Shown piece after piece: positions 21,199 to 31,627 of a stretch of DNA of 40,000 nucleotides. Where the stretch lies: assembly GCA_012295275.1 (NCBI GenBank), contig CM022677.1:14736445-14776444 (forward strand). The letters are read 5' to 3'. A program made the translations under genes and the position numbers. Each line of letters starts with the position of its first letter. The stretch's first letter is position 1. The notes beneath the pieces were generated by a model. That model was given only the letters and a program-made list of their open reading frames with translations. It had not been told where the DNA came from and made no database searches. Source of the DNA: Chrysomallon squamiferum (lineage: Eukaryota; Mollusca; Gastropoda; Neomphalida; Peltospiridae).

Positions 21199-22694
21199 TT
21201 ATTCTTCTGGATTTGTGGACCATGGCCGCTTGAATTCTTGACCCTTTTTTAGAAACCAGTACGTGGCCACCCATTTAGAGCCAATCAGAACGGGACAAGC
21301 TCCATGAATTGTCATTTTGTTAGGTGAACCATTCCGATATAAATTATACCAAAATATAGTTGCACCTGCTTTAGGTTGTATTCTTACACCAAGATGAAGA
21401 AACACTGTTGCATCTCCTTCTACATCACTCAACTAGTTTAACCACGTGGCAATTCTGTTTTCACGGCAAGAATCTGCTTTGTGGAAATAGTCAGCATGAG
21501 CCGTGAAGTACCCGCCTATTCCATAGTTTGCCACCTGAAGTCGCTCTGAAGCTTTCATTGAAATACCTGTGATTGCTTGAATTCTTTTCTGAATTCTCAA
21601 GTCTGCTTCTATGCAACCTCTTCCTAAAAATGTATTTTTGCTCATTCTTTTCTCAGATTTCACATGATTTCCAAAGTTATCGATTTCAGATGTTTTTAAA
21701 AGTGGCAAAGAAACTGTTGTAATGTCTTCAATTTCAGCATCACTGATAAAATCATGATAGAGAACAATTTTCGGTGAGAAATGCAGAATCTCTTCTTTAG
21801 CAGGCTTAAGCATTAAAAGCGGACTTTTGATGTTGTAATGGTAGCGACATTTCAAACGATGTCGCTGTCGTACTTTAATAACGTCTTCACCACGACAGAG
21901 AGCATCGAAAGTTGTTTTTTCTTTAACTCTGGCATTTTTTCTCTTTTCTTTCCTACGTTTTGATATACTTGAATACTATTTTCTTCTGTTCGGAGCACGT
22001 TCAAGTCCACGAGCTAAAATTAACTGTTTATTTGTCAAATTTAAAACGTGTTCTATCTGTCCCGCTAATTCTCTACCGTCTATTTCATAACCATGAAATT
22101 TTTCTGTTCTCACTTTCTCAAGACTTGTCTCCATCCAGATATGAACATATTTGTATTTTTTCATTTTGTATGCAAGGCGACCTAATTGATAACAGTCTTC
22201 TGCTGATAATCTCTGTATATATCGTTCATGTATAAAACCGTCTGCTAATCTTGTCGCATTTAATTTGTACCTGTCCTGAAGTCGGAACAGAGCTGCAGCT
22301 GCCCCTTCTAAATCTTCGTAACTTGGAAGATGTTCACGAATTTCTTGTAGTTCAGTCAGCTCTGTCTGGGACGTAATACTTTCGTGAAAATAGGCTGCAC
22401 ATCTCGTTCCCAGTCCAACGTGAAACGTTTAATATATAAAAATGCACCAATTGGGTTGGCTATGTAACGATTTGGGTCTTTTAGTGCGATCGAACAGTCC
22501 TGTTCCATTTGATCTGAAATTGTTTTCAACTTTTCCAATTTAGTTCCTTGTTCATGAATGCGATTGAAATTTCTTAATGCTATTGCCAAGTCTCTTCCTG
22601 CTAGTACAGAGTTGTAGAGATGTGATACGGACGTAAACAGTTCTGAAGTCACAGCTGATAAAAGCAAAACTAAAACAATGTACTGCTGATACAT
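21199..22694 (-). pseudogene. P4HA: Intronless prolyl 4-hydroxylase alpha subunit copy (one frameshift, two TAG)
   Basis: About 498 codons of a collagen prolyl 4-hydroxylase alpha subunit in one block without introns (family about 530). Order: ATG 22694; signal peptide MYQQYIVLVLLLSAVTSE; N-terminal dimerisation domain (ALRNFNRI, NPIGAFLYIKR); peptide-binding TPR part (AALFRLQDRYKL, DCYQLGRLAY); ALCRGE and LKCRYH; catalytic dioxygenase domain with RLQVANYGIGG, iron ligands H (21498-21496) and D (21492-21490) in AHAD, distal H (21306-21304) in IHGACPVL, and the 2-oxoglutarate Lys (21276-21274) in IGSKW. The family enzyme acts in the ER with protein disulfide isomerase, making 4-hydroxyproline in X-Pro-Gly. 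Three lesions: a one-base loss near 22376-22384, TAG at 21978-21976 in the weakly conserved linker, and TAG at 21435-21433 where the family has Tyr in WLxYxSDV. Lack of introns plus a downstream poly-A tract suggests a retrocopy. All active-site residues survive, so inactivation looks recent, or the breaks are assembly errors. Confidence 0.85.
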
Positions 22695-22919
22695 ATTTGA
22701 AAGTATCTACTAGTGATATGAATTCTAAATATCTGGTATAAAAATAGAGTTATGATGATTTAATTTGAAACATATGTCAGTTTAAATTTCGCAGGTTATT
22801 AAGCTGGTGGGGGATAAAACGACACGTTTCATTATATTTCATTTTATTTGTTTATTTTATTATTTTATTATTTTTACTTTTTCTTATTTGTTGTACATTT
22901 GTTTTTGTCTTTGAGTTTA

Positions 22920-23560
<641 letters not shown>

Positions 23561-23565
23561 CTAGT

Positions 23566-23905
23566 ATTAAGTAAATAAATACAGGATAGTAACGTGATAT
23601 TACCAGACACTAAGTAAATAAATACTGTACAATAACGTGATATTAGCAGTATTCAGTAAACAAATACAGTACAATAACGTGATATTACGAGACATTAATT
23701 AAATAAATATTGTACCGTAATGTCATATTAGCAACGTTATGTAAATAAATACTGTACAGTAACGTGATATTAGCAATATTAAGTAAATAAATACTGTACA
23801 GTCACATGAATTTAGCGTACATTAAGTAAAACAAATTACTGTACAGTAACGTGATATTATCAGGCGTTAAGTAAATAAATAAAATACAGTAACGTGATAT
23901 TAACC
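23566..23905. repeat. ~46-bp minisatellite, about 8 units
   Basis: Units read AAGTAAATAAATACTGTACA, GTAACGTGATATTAGCAATAT, with 10-20% divergence. Most units hold one CG in GTAACGTGAT. More degraded units continue to about 24120. Confidence 0.9.
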
Positions 23906-24129
23906 ATCAACTCAGTTTGTGAATAGTCGCGTGTCATATTACCAGACATTATAAAATAAAATGTCAGTAACGTCTGTCCATCATACCAGACATTAACATC
24001 ATAAATACCCGCAGTAATTAGTTCCAAGAAATTTAGTTGCCTGTTCTGAATATGATATTCAGACATTAAGAAAATAAACCTCTGTGTCAGTCAATAATTT
24101 AGCGTACAATAATACTTTTACTATGCAGT

Positions 24130-24895
24130 AAACATGTTTAACAGTCAATAATAAATTAATGTTATGGATTTCAACTCATCTCTATTCAGTTTGTCGTGTC
24201 GCTCGTTTTCTGAAACTGTTCGTCCATGGTCATTTAAAAGAAGATACGAAGAAATAAAAAGAAACTTACATTAAAGCCTTTCAGAATCTAAAATATGACG
24301 TCACATACATTCAAAGATACATTATTTGTGTCATTAGATAATTGTAAAGATACATACTAAATAATATTCAAACACCCATACATATATACAAACGCAGACA
24401 CTTTTTTACAGAGATACATACACTGTGTGTGTGTGTGTGTGTGTCTTTTGAAAATACTTTTAATTTCATTTATTTTTTCGTAAAAGTTCTTGAACAAAAT
24501 TCCCATTTGATTAGAACAAATATATATGGCTCGTAAACATGTATTGTGGCTGTGTGCGTATTGCTGTATTGTGTCTATCGTGTCTGTATGCATTCATGCT
24601 TGAGGGACGCATGCACGTACATTCCGAAAAAACACAAACAAACACATACAATACAAGGGATGTATGTAATATCAACTGACTCTAAGAACTGAGGTATAAT
24701 TAAGAGTTTTACAACAGAATTCAGTTTGCTTTTATCGCCCATATATTAATACACTTCATTTAAATATAGATACAAAGGTTACATGTGTGGATGCAGATAA
24801 ATAGTAATAATAAAAATAACAATAACAATAATAATAATAATAATTCAGAACATGACTCAGACAGAACTTCTTGAGTATGCAATAGAGGGTAGAGA

Positions 24896-24931
<36 letters not shown>

Positions 24932-24953
24932 TATATTGTCTCTTATACCTTTT

Positions 24954-24990
<37 letters not shown>

Positions 24991-25250
24991 TTGTTGTTGT
25001 CTATTAGTCATAAGTAAATTATTATTATAATTTTATTTAAAGCTAAATGTGTCATAGAGTCAACAGATGGATTTTTGAAAGTCCGTCTACATTTCTATAT
25101 AAACTGATGGATGAATGGCTAATACAATATTAAGCTGTCACGGACGTCTCTCATATGTATAAATGAATTTCACTGTTTTAATGATGGCTGCTGCATTATG
25201 GATCAAAGACCTAATTATAGAGACAGAGAGAGACAGATCAGTGTACCTCT
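24130..25250. other. Gene-free stretch with microsatellites
   Basis: It contains (GT)9 (24427-24444), (AAT)n (about 24800-24842), (ATT)n (24897-24930) and (TTG)n (24953-25000). No exon seen. Confidence 0.6.
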
Positions 25251-25251
25251 C

Positions 25252-26870
25252 TGTTATTTAATATCTATCACGTACGTCTCTCTACCTTTTCAAATAATCA
25301 TATCTCTGCCTCCCTCTCACTATTTTTTTGCATGCTCGATAATTTTAATTCTATCACGTAAATCAGTAATTACCTTTAAAATGTCACGTACGTATCTCTA
25401 CCTTTACCTCTGTCAAGAGAAAAATCTCTACCTTTATATCTATCACGTAAGAGTCTCTAAACAGACCTCTGTCACGTAATAATCACCTCTCTCTACCTTT
25501 ACACATCACGTCCGTCTCTCTACCTTTACCTCTATCACGTACGTCACTCTACCTTTACCTCTGTCACGTACCTCTCTCTACCTTTACCTGTATCACGTAC
25601 GTCTCTCTACCTTTACCTCTATCACGTACGTCTCTCTACCTTTACCTCTATCACGTACGTCTCTTTACCTTTACCTCTATCACGTACGTCTCTCTACCTT
25701 TACCTCTATCACGTACGTCTCTCTCTACCTTTACCTGTATCACGTACGTCTCTCTACCTTTACCTGTATCACGTACGTCTCTCTACCTTTACCTCTATCA
25801 CGTCTCTCTACCTTTACCTCTATCACGTACGTCTCTCTACCTTTACCTCTATCACGTACGTCTCTACCTTTACCTCTATCACGTACGTCTCTCTACCTTT
25901 ACCTCTATCACGTACGTCTCTCTACCTTTACCTCTATCACGTACGTCTCTCTACCTTTACCTCTATCACGTACGTCTCTCTACCTTTCTATATATCTCTA
26001 TCACTTGTCTCTGTCTCGATCACGTCTCTCTACCTATACCTTGATAACTTCTGTCTCTATCATTTCTCCCTGTCTACATGTTTCAGCTTTTCGGTATCTC
26101 TATCACTTGCCTTTCTCTCTACATTATCTCTCTGTCTCTCAACTTATATCTCTATCGGTGCCTAATCTTTATCTCTATCATTTGTCTGTCTACATATATC
26201 TGTATGACTTGTCTCCTTCTCTTTACCTACATCAGTAATACTTGTCTCTGTCTCTCTATCTATATCTCTATCCCATGCCACTCTGTACCTATATTTCTAT
26301 CACATATCTCTCTCCCTGCTTATACGTGTCTCTTGTCTATCTAGATTTATCTATCCCATGTATCAGCCTCTCTATCACTTGTCTTTCTCTCTACCTGTAT
26401 CTCTATCATCTTTCTTTCTCTCTACCTGTATCTACCACTTTTCCCTGTCTCTTTATTTATATCTCTATCATTTGTCTTATCTGTCTCTCGATCTCTATGC
26501 CTATCAATTCTTTTTCTACGTTTATCTTTATCGCTTGTCTATCTACCCAAATGTCTCTCACGTATGTCTCTCTGCATTTATCTCTATTACTTTTCTCTCT
26601 ACCTATGTGTCTGTCACTTGTCTCTCTCTGCCAAAATTTCTATCACGTCCGTCTCTCTGGATTTACCTCTATCACTTGTCTGTCTCATTAATTATGTCTC
26701 ATCACTTCTCTGTCCCATTACCTTTATCTCTATCATTTGTCTGTCTCTCTCTAATTATATCTCTATCACCTGTCTTCCTCTCTACCTTTCTCTCTATGAA
26801 TTGTCTGTTTCTCTATCTTTCGCTATCATTTGTCTGTGTCTACACACACACACACACATATATATTTATA
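25252..26870. repeat. 29-bp minisatellite centred on CACGTACGT, decaying into TCTCTATCACTTG satellite
   Basis: The cleanest part (25500-25990) holds about 17 copies of a 29-base unit: CACGTACGTCTCTCTACC then TTTACCTCTAT. Copies in 25252-25500 are diverged. From 26000 to 26870 the same pyrimidine-rich motif persists with the ACGTACGT core mostly mutated to ACTTGTC. Long open frames here (for example 26242-26909) encode S/L/Y/I repeat peptide and are not genes. The strand has strong C+T bias. Confidence 0.9.
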
Positions 26871-26899
26871 TATATCATGTCATCTCTCTACAAGTATCA

Positions 26900-27600
26900 C
26901 TTTAACTGAAATAATTAATAAATAATGGGTAAAACAAATTCTTAAATATCTTTTGTGGACACCATTCATATTTGTTTTCAGCAAAAACAAAATAAAGTAA
27001 GTGTTATGGGTAACAGATTACTAGTTTGTTTTGGATGAGAAAACCTGCTCTAAAAATGTTAATGTGAGCCTGGCATTTTAGGTAATCTTTCATTAGAAAC
27101 AGTAAAGGTGAAGATTTTAGGCATGACTTTGTTGATGTTTTCTTGTGAAAGAGAGCCAGATTTTCTGCAATGTTTGGTGTAGGATTTAAATCCTTAGCAA
27201 CCTAAAACAATAAATGTATTGGTAATCTTTGTGTATTTGTACTTTTTTTTTATTTATTTATTTGCATTCAGATACATGCAAACAAATAGAAGGCGATTAA
27301 AATCATTGAAGTCTAATGAAAAAATGTCCACAGTATGCAACTGATGTAATGTGTCTCAGATTACGTTTTGTAAAAAATATATTTAGTAAAATACATTAAA
27401 AAAAATGTTTTTCTTGTTATATATTATTTAAATCACACAGTAATAGTATATACAAATAAATAAATTAATAAGCAAACAAACAAGTAATAATATATAAAAC
27501 AAATAACAGGTAATTAATAAGTACATAAACCAGAAATAATATATAAAACAACCAGTCTGATAAGGATGTCAGCCACTTGCTGTTTGCTCAGAGTTGTCTA
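26900..27600. other. AT-rich stretch, no supported gene
   Basis: On the minus strand an open frame of about 60 codons follows a possible 3' splice site (TTTATTGTTTTAG, ending 27202): VAKDLNPTPNIAENLALFHK and onward to TAA near 27008. Composition is plausible, but nothing is recognised. Confidence 0.3.
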
Positions 27601-27616
27601 CCTTTGTCTTAGATTA

Positions 27617-27694
27617 TCAGTTTACTTCACAAACTTTCACCGGAGTTCTCTTCTCATCACAAATCTTCGTGTACTTTGATGTACCTTCACAGTC
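27617..27694 (-). CDS. Possible terminal exon, unrecognised
   Basis: After a 3' splice site (TTGTACTCAG, ending 27695) come 25 codons and TGA: DCEGTSKYTKICDEKRTPVK, VCEVN. It starts in phase 0, matching the end of the exon candidate at 27917. The intron between them (27695-27916) is an AAT/ATT microsatellite. No family recognised. Confidence 0.3.
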   Translation of the reverse strand, partial: DCEGTSKYTKICDEKRTPVKVCEVN

Positions 27695-27916
27695 CTGAGT
27701 ACAATAATAATAATAACAATAATAATAATAATAATAATAGTAACAGCAATTATAATAATAATAATAATAATAAATATAAAGTAATGACAAAACCAATAAT
27801 AACATCAAAAAAATAATTACTATAATAATAGTAATAAATACAACAGCAACAAGAATATAAGAATAACAATAATAATAAATAACAATAATAACAATAATAA
27901 TAATAATAATACTGAC
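27695..27916. repeat. AAT-type microsatellite acting as a putative 222-bp intron
   Basis: Imperfect (AAT)n. It has no in-frame stop on the minus strand, so the two flanking candidate exons also form one continuous 144-codon frame (28051-27617). Confidence 0.6.
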
Positions 27917-28032
27917 CATAGAATCAGTAACAAACTCAGCTGATGTAGAACTGTTGTCATCATCTGAAATGTTGAGTTTTCTTTTGACTCCAGGTGATGT
28001 TTCTTCTGTCAGTTTTATTTCACTTTTTATTT
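27917..28032 (-). CDS. Possible internal exon, unrecognised
   Basis: Between AAATTTGGCAG (ends 28033) and ATG|GTCAGT. It encodes about 38 residues: IKSEIKLTEETSPGVKRKLN, ISDDDNSSTSAEFVTDSM. A charged, serine- and aspartate-rich, probably disordered stretch with a possible basic nuclear signal (VKRKL). It enters in phase 1 and leaves in phase 0. Typical of a nuclear-protein linker, but no family can be named. Confidence 0.3.
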
Positions 28033-28059
28033 CTGCCAAATTTATATTCAAAGATGAAT

Positions 28060-29500
28060 CAAAAAATAAAAACTATATTTGCTTACTGACATGAGATGTT
28101 TCACATTATGATTTGAGATTCAGTTTGGGAAATATTTTACCTGGAAACCTAAATGTTTTATATATATAAAGACTGTCAAGGTTCAGTAGAAAAAAATGTG
28201 TATTGACTTTTATTTAAATGTGTGTCATTTTTATTTGTTTTATTCAGAGACTTCATTACTTTAGCAAAGCCTGGCTATGTAGAACATTATAATGATTTGA
28301 ACAGACTATTTGTTATAGAGGAACACATTATACTGAAATAAACAATTAATTTGAAAGTAATAAAATGTATTTAGGCTAGCTGAAATATACTTCAGAAACA
28401 AACATTTTTTTTTTTTTTTTTTTATTTAATTATTATTTACATGTCAAAGCCAAGAGATGGCAGCCATCTTATTTCGGAACAATAATTATTTATTTATAAA
28501 TTTATTGATTTATTTATTTAGATTTTTTTCAAAAGACACTCGATTAATTTTTTTTTTTTTTTTTTAAATAAACTAATAAAAGTGTTGAAAGAAAATATGT
28601 TGTTTGACAGGTTGTTTTCTGTCAGTTCATTTATGATTTATTTTTTAAAAGATGTATGTTAAATTGCTGACTTGCTCTATATATTATTAAACATAATTAA
28701 ATGATTTTTTAAAACCATATTAACGGTTGTAATGGGTGGGGCCCGAAATGCTTTCATATTATTTAACTTAAATATCTATATAGTTCTATATTAACATTAA
28801 AAACAAGTAATGACAAATACAAATTTAAGAAAAATATGATCAAGTTATTTAGACACTGTAAAATATTAATACAATTATTTGTTATAATAATATTTAACAT
28901 ACACACACACACAAAAATAATTTGTAATCATAATCACAAAAGATATTAATACACTATTGTTGAAAAACACTACTGAAATGATTATTTTTTTAAGTTTGTG
29001 TATATATGCCATATGTGTCTTAAATGCAAATAAAATGACTAATACTATGACATCCAAAACTATTTACATCTGTAACTACAGCTAATGGTTGATATTATTT
29101 GCTTCATCACATCTATATGTATTATAACATTTTCAACTCATACATTATAAACCTATGAATGTACAAGGTCTAAATTCGGTCAATTCTGTGTATTTCTTAT
29201 GTATTTCTTATTATTCTAAACCTAATGAAGTTTAATTTAATTTAATGTACGAAATTGCATTTTGGAATACATTAATATTTTATAACACACATTACATTTT
29301 ATATCATGTACATTTCTCTCTCTCTCTCTTTCACATGCACACACACACACACAGACACACACACACACACACACACACACTTCCATTCATATGTGATTAT
29401 TTTGGTGTACATTTCAGTACTTTAATTTAAAAGAAGAAGCATTATATTTTATGAGTACTTTAAAATGTTTAACATTATTTTTACTAGTCTGGAACTGGCA
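28060..29500. other. Gene-free AT-rich stretch
   Basis: It holds poly-T runs (28404-28424, 28549-28565), the second YY1-like motif (28457-28475) and (CA)n at 29339-29382. No exon seen. Confidence 0.5.
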
Positions 29501-29514
29501 GTAGCCAATAAAAC

Positions 29515-29583
29515 CTTGTAGACTTTCTCACAGAGCTGTTCTTCTAGTTTGAAATGACAAAACTGACAGAGACAGGACAGCTG
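29515..29583 (-). CDS. Possible internal exon, unrecognised
   Basis: A 69-base piece after CTTCCTAACCATTCAG: QLSCLCQFCHFKLEEQLCEK, VYK. Two CxxC-like Cys pairs (CLCQFC) suggest a small zinc-binding or disulfide segment. The proposed donor AAG|GTTTTA is weak. It may be chance. Confidence 0.2.
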
Positions 29584-29819
29584 CTGAATGGTTAGGAAGC
29601 AGAAAGTAAGTTTTGTGAGAGTTTTTAATTTACGTTGCAAGGCCATAATTGTAGTAAATCTTTTAACATACAAATTTATGAAATATATTTTAGTGGAAGA
29701 ATTGGGTTTTGTAATATTCAGTTTCAGTGTACAGACTTTTATACATACATTTGTATTACTTAAATGGAGGATTTCAGGCTTTAATAGATTCTTATATACT
29801 GGTCAGTATTTCATATAAA

Positions 29820-30080
29820 GAAAGTTAATATTAAGTGAATGCATCTGAGTTAAATTTCATCAGATAGTTTACTTTGCAGGGTTATTATTTTATTAATTCA
29901 GCATCTCTCATGTGGTAATGGGAGGTCAAGTGTCACAAAATACCACGTACCCATTAGCAACACAACAAAACATAGTTTTCACAAAACAGAGTGGCAGTTC
30001 ACCAGTACTCCAGAACTAAATAAATAAAACTCTACTCAGTAAGTATTCACTTAATTCATTTTGTTAAATTTATAGTGATG
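29820..30080. other. Gene-free stretch
   Basis: No feature supported. Confidence 0.4.
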
Positions 30081-30084
30081 GATA

Positions 30085-30240
30085 GACTGGCTCAGTGGTT
30101 AGATTTCTTGGTAAAGGTCTTTTGGGTTCTAGGATTAGTGCTGCATGGAGGACTAACAAGGTTTTTTAACAATCTAGCTGATGATCCATGCCTGATGAAA
30201 CATGCTGTGTATGTTCTTAAATAAAATATTTCTTCTTTAT
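30085..30240 (+). mobile_element. tRNA-derived SINE remnant
   Basis: TGGCTCAGTGG at 30088-30098 fits the RNA polymerase III A box (TRGYNNARNNG) exactly. GGTTCTAGGAT at 30125-30135 fits the B box GGTTCNANNCC except for the last two bases. The ~27-base gap is normal for tRNA spacing. A tRNA-unrelated body and an A/T-rich end (AAATAAAATATTTCTTC, about 30220) follow. It does not fold into an intact tRNA, so I call it a SINE and not a tRNA gene. Confidence 0.5.
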
Positions 30241-31620
30241 TTTAGATTTGGTGTATTTTAGCAGTTAGTGATCAGCTTGAAGTGAGTGTTTATTAAATCA
30301 ACAAATGTAATGCTGTGCTCTGTCAGACCAGTTCAGTTAATATTTAGTTAAGATGCTGTAAAGCTTCTGTTTACAGTGTAAATGTACTGTCCTAGTTATC
30401 AATAATTTGATTTAATTCTTGTAACACATCTTTCCTTTCCTAATACATTGACTTTTGTTGCTACTTAACTTTCAGCCTGAAGAATATCTCATCAGACTGA
30501 TGAACATGCTGGATCCAAAAGGTGTTGTTGAAAAGAACTTTTACAAGAAATTCATCAGAACATGGATTCTAGATTGTAATAATTTAATGAAAAAAACATA
30601 CACCAAAACACACACATATACACAGTTATTGTTATATTATAGAATAATGTATCTAAGTGTAAAATTAAAAATTTCTGTTAATTTTTGATTCCTGTTATTA
30701 ATTTTCAGTGGAAATCACAGGATGATGCCCAGTTCCATTGGAGAATGTGGATCATGATATTCAGTTAGTTTGAGAAGACCACTTTGATTATTTACAGGAA
30801 ACTGATATTGGTGAATCATTTCTAAAATAATTGTATCTTCATAAAAATATAATAATAATAATGATAATAAAAAAAAATTAAAACCATCAATTTTTAGCAA
30901 TATTAATATTGATTTTCTTTTTGTATTTAAAACTTTAAATGAAACTCATATCTAATGTCATTAGATTTTATTTATTGATTTTTTATTTTACTCCACTAGG
31001 GAATCACAAAAAACTAAGATGTCAAGTTTCCAGTAACAGTATATATATTACATTAGAATTATAATTAGTTTTGTCATTCTTATTATTGTTTGTTTCTTTT
31101 ACCACTGTTGGTTTTTGGTCCATAATTGTGACCCACCACTATGAAATGAGTTGGATGTCACCTTGTCTAATTGTGTGTAACAACCAAAATAAGCTCATTG
31201 GGAGTAGGTTGAGATTTTAATTTAAACTGATAGTTTATCCATTTATGTACATTTTGAGTTAAAACACATTTTGTTCTATATGCTTAAAAAATGTACTTAA
31301 ATGAGATAATTCTTTGTTTTTTGTTAAATAAAACTGTGTGAAAAATTCAATATTCAGTGAATGTTTCCACCTCGGTATCGGTGGAAAGGTTTTTTTTCAG
31401 CCTTGTAAATATGCAGAGTTTGATTGGCTGAGTTTAAAATAGAAGATCAATGAATAAGAACAAAATAGGAATAGTAAACATAGGGTTATTGGGACGGAAT
31501 TCCCCTTCATTCATTTGTCAAGAATATCATGTGACATAATTTCCAATGCATGTGAGGTAATTTCCAAGATGGTGTTTAACCATATGCATGCTGAAATTTT
31601 AACTAAGACTTTAAACTCTG
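30240..31620. other. AT-rich stretch, no supported gene
   Basis: A short exon-like piece follows ACTTTCAG at 30475 (PEEYLIRLMNMLDPKGVVEK), without a clear donor. A hairpin with 8 paired bases (TTTCCACC/GGTGGAAA) lies at about 31362-31387, roughly 240 bases upstream of the pseudogene's first recognised exon. Confidence 0.3.
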
Positions 31621-31627
31621 AATGTAG

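Noticed and set aside
26005-26909. Long S/L/Y/I-rich plus-strand open frames
   Set aside because: Peptide from the decayed pyrimidine-rich minisatellite without stops.
30075-30140. tRNA gene suggested by A and B boxes
   Set aside because: No acceptor-stem pairing or complete cloverleaf can be drawn, and the B box end is mutated; a SINE fits better.
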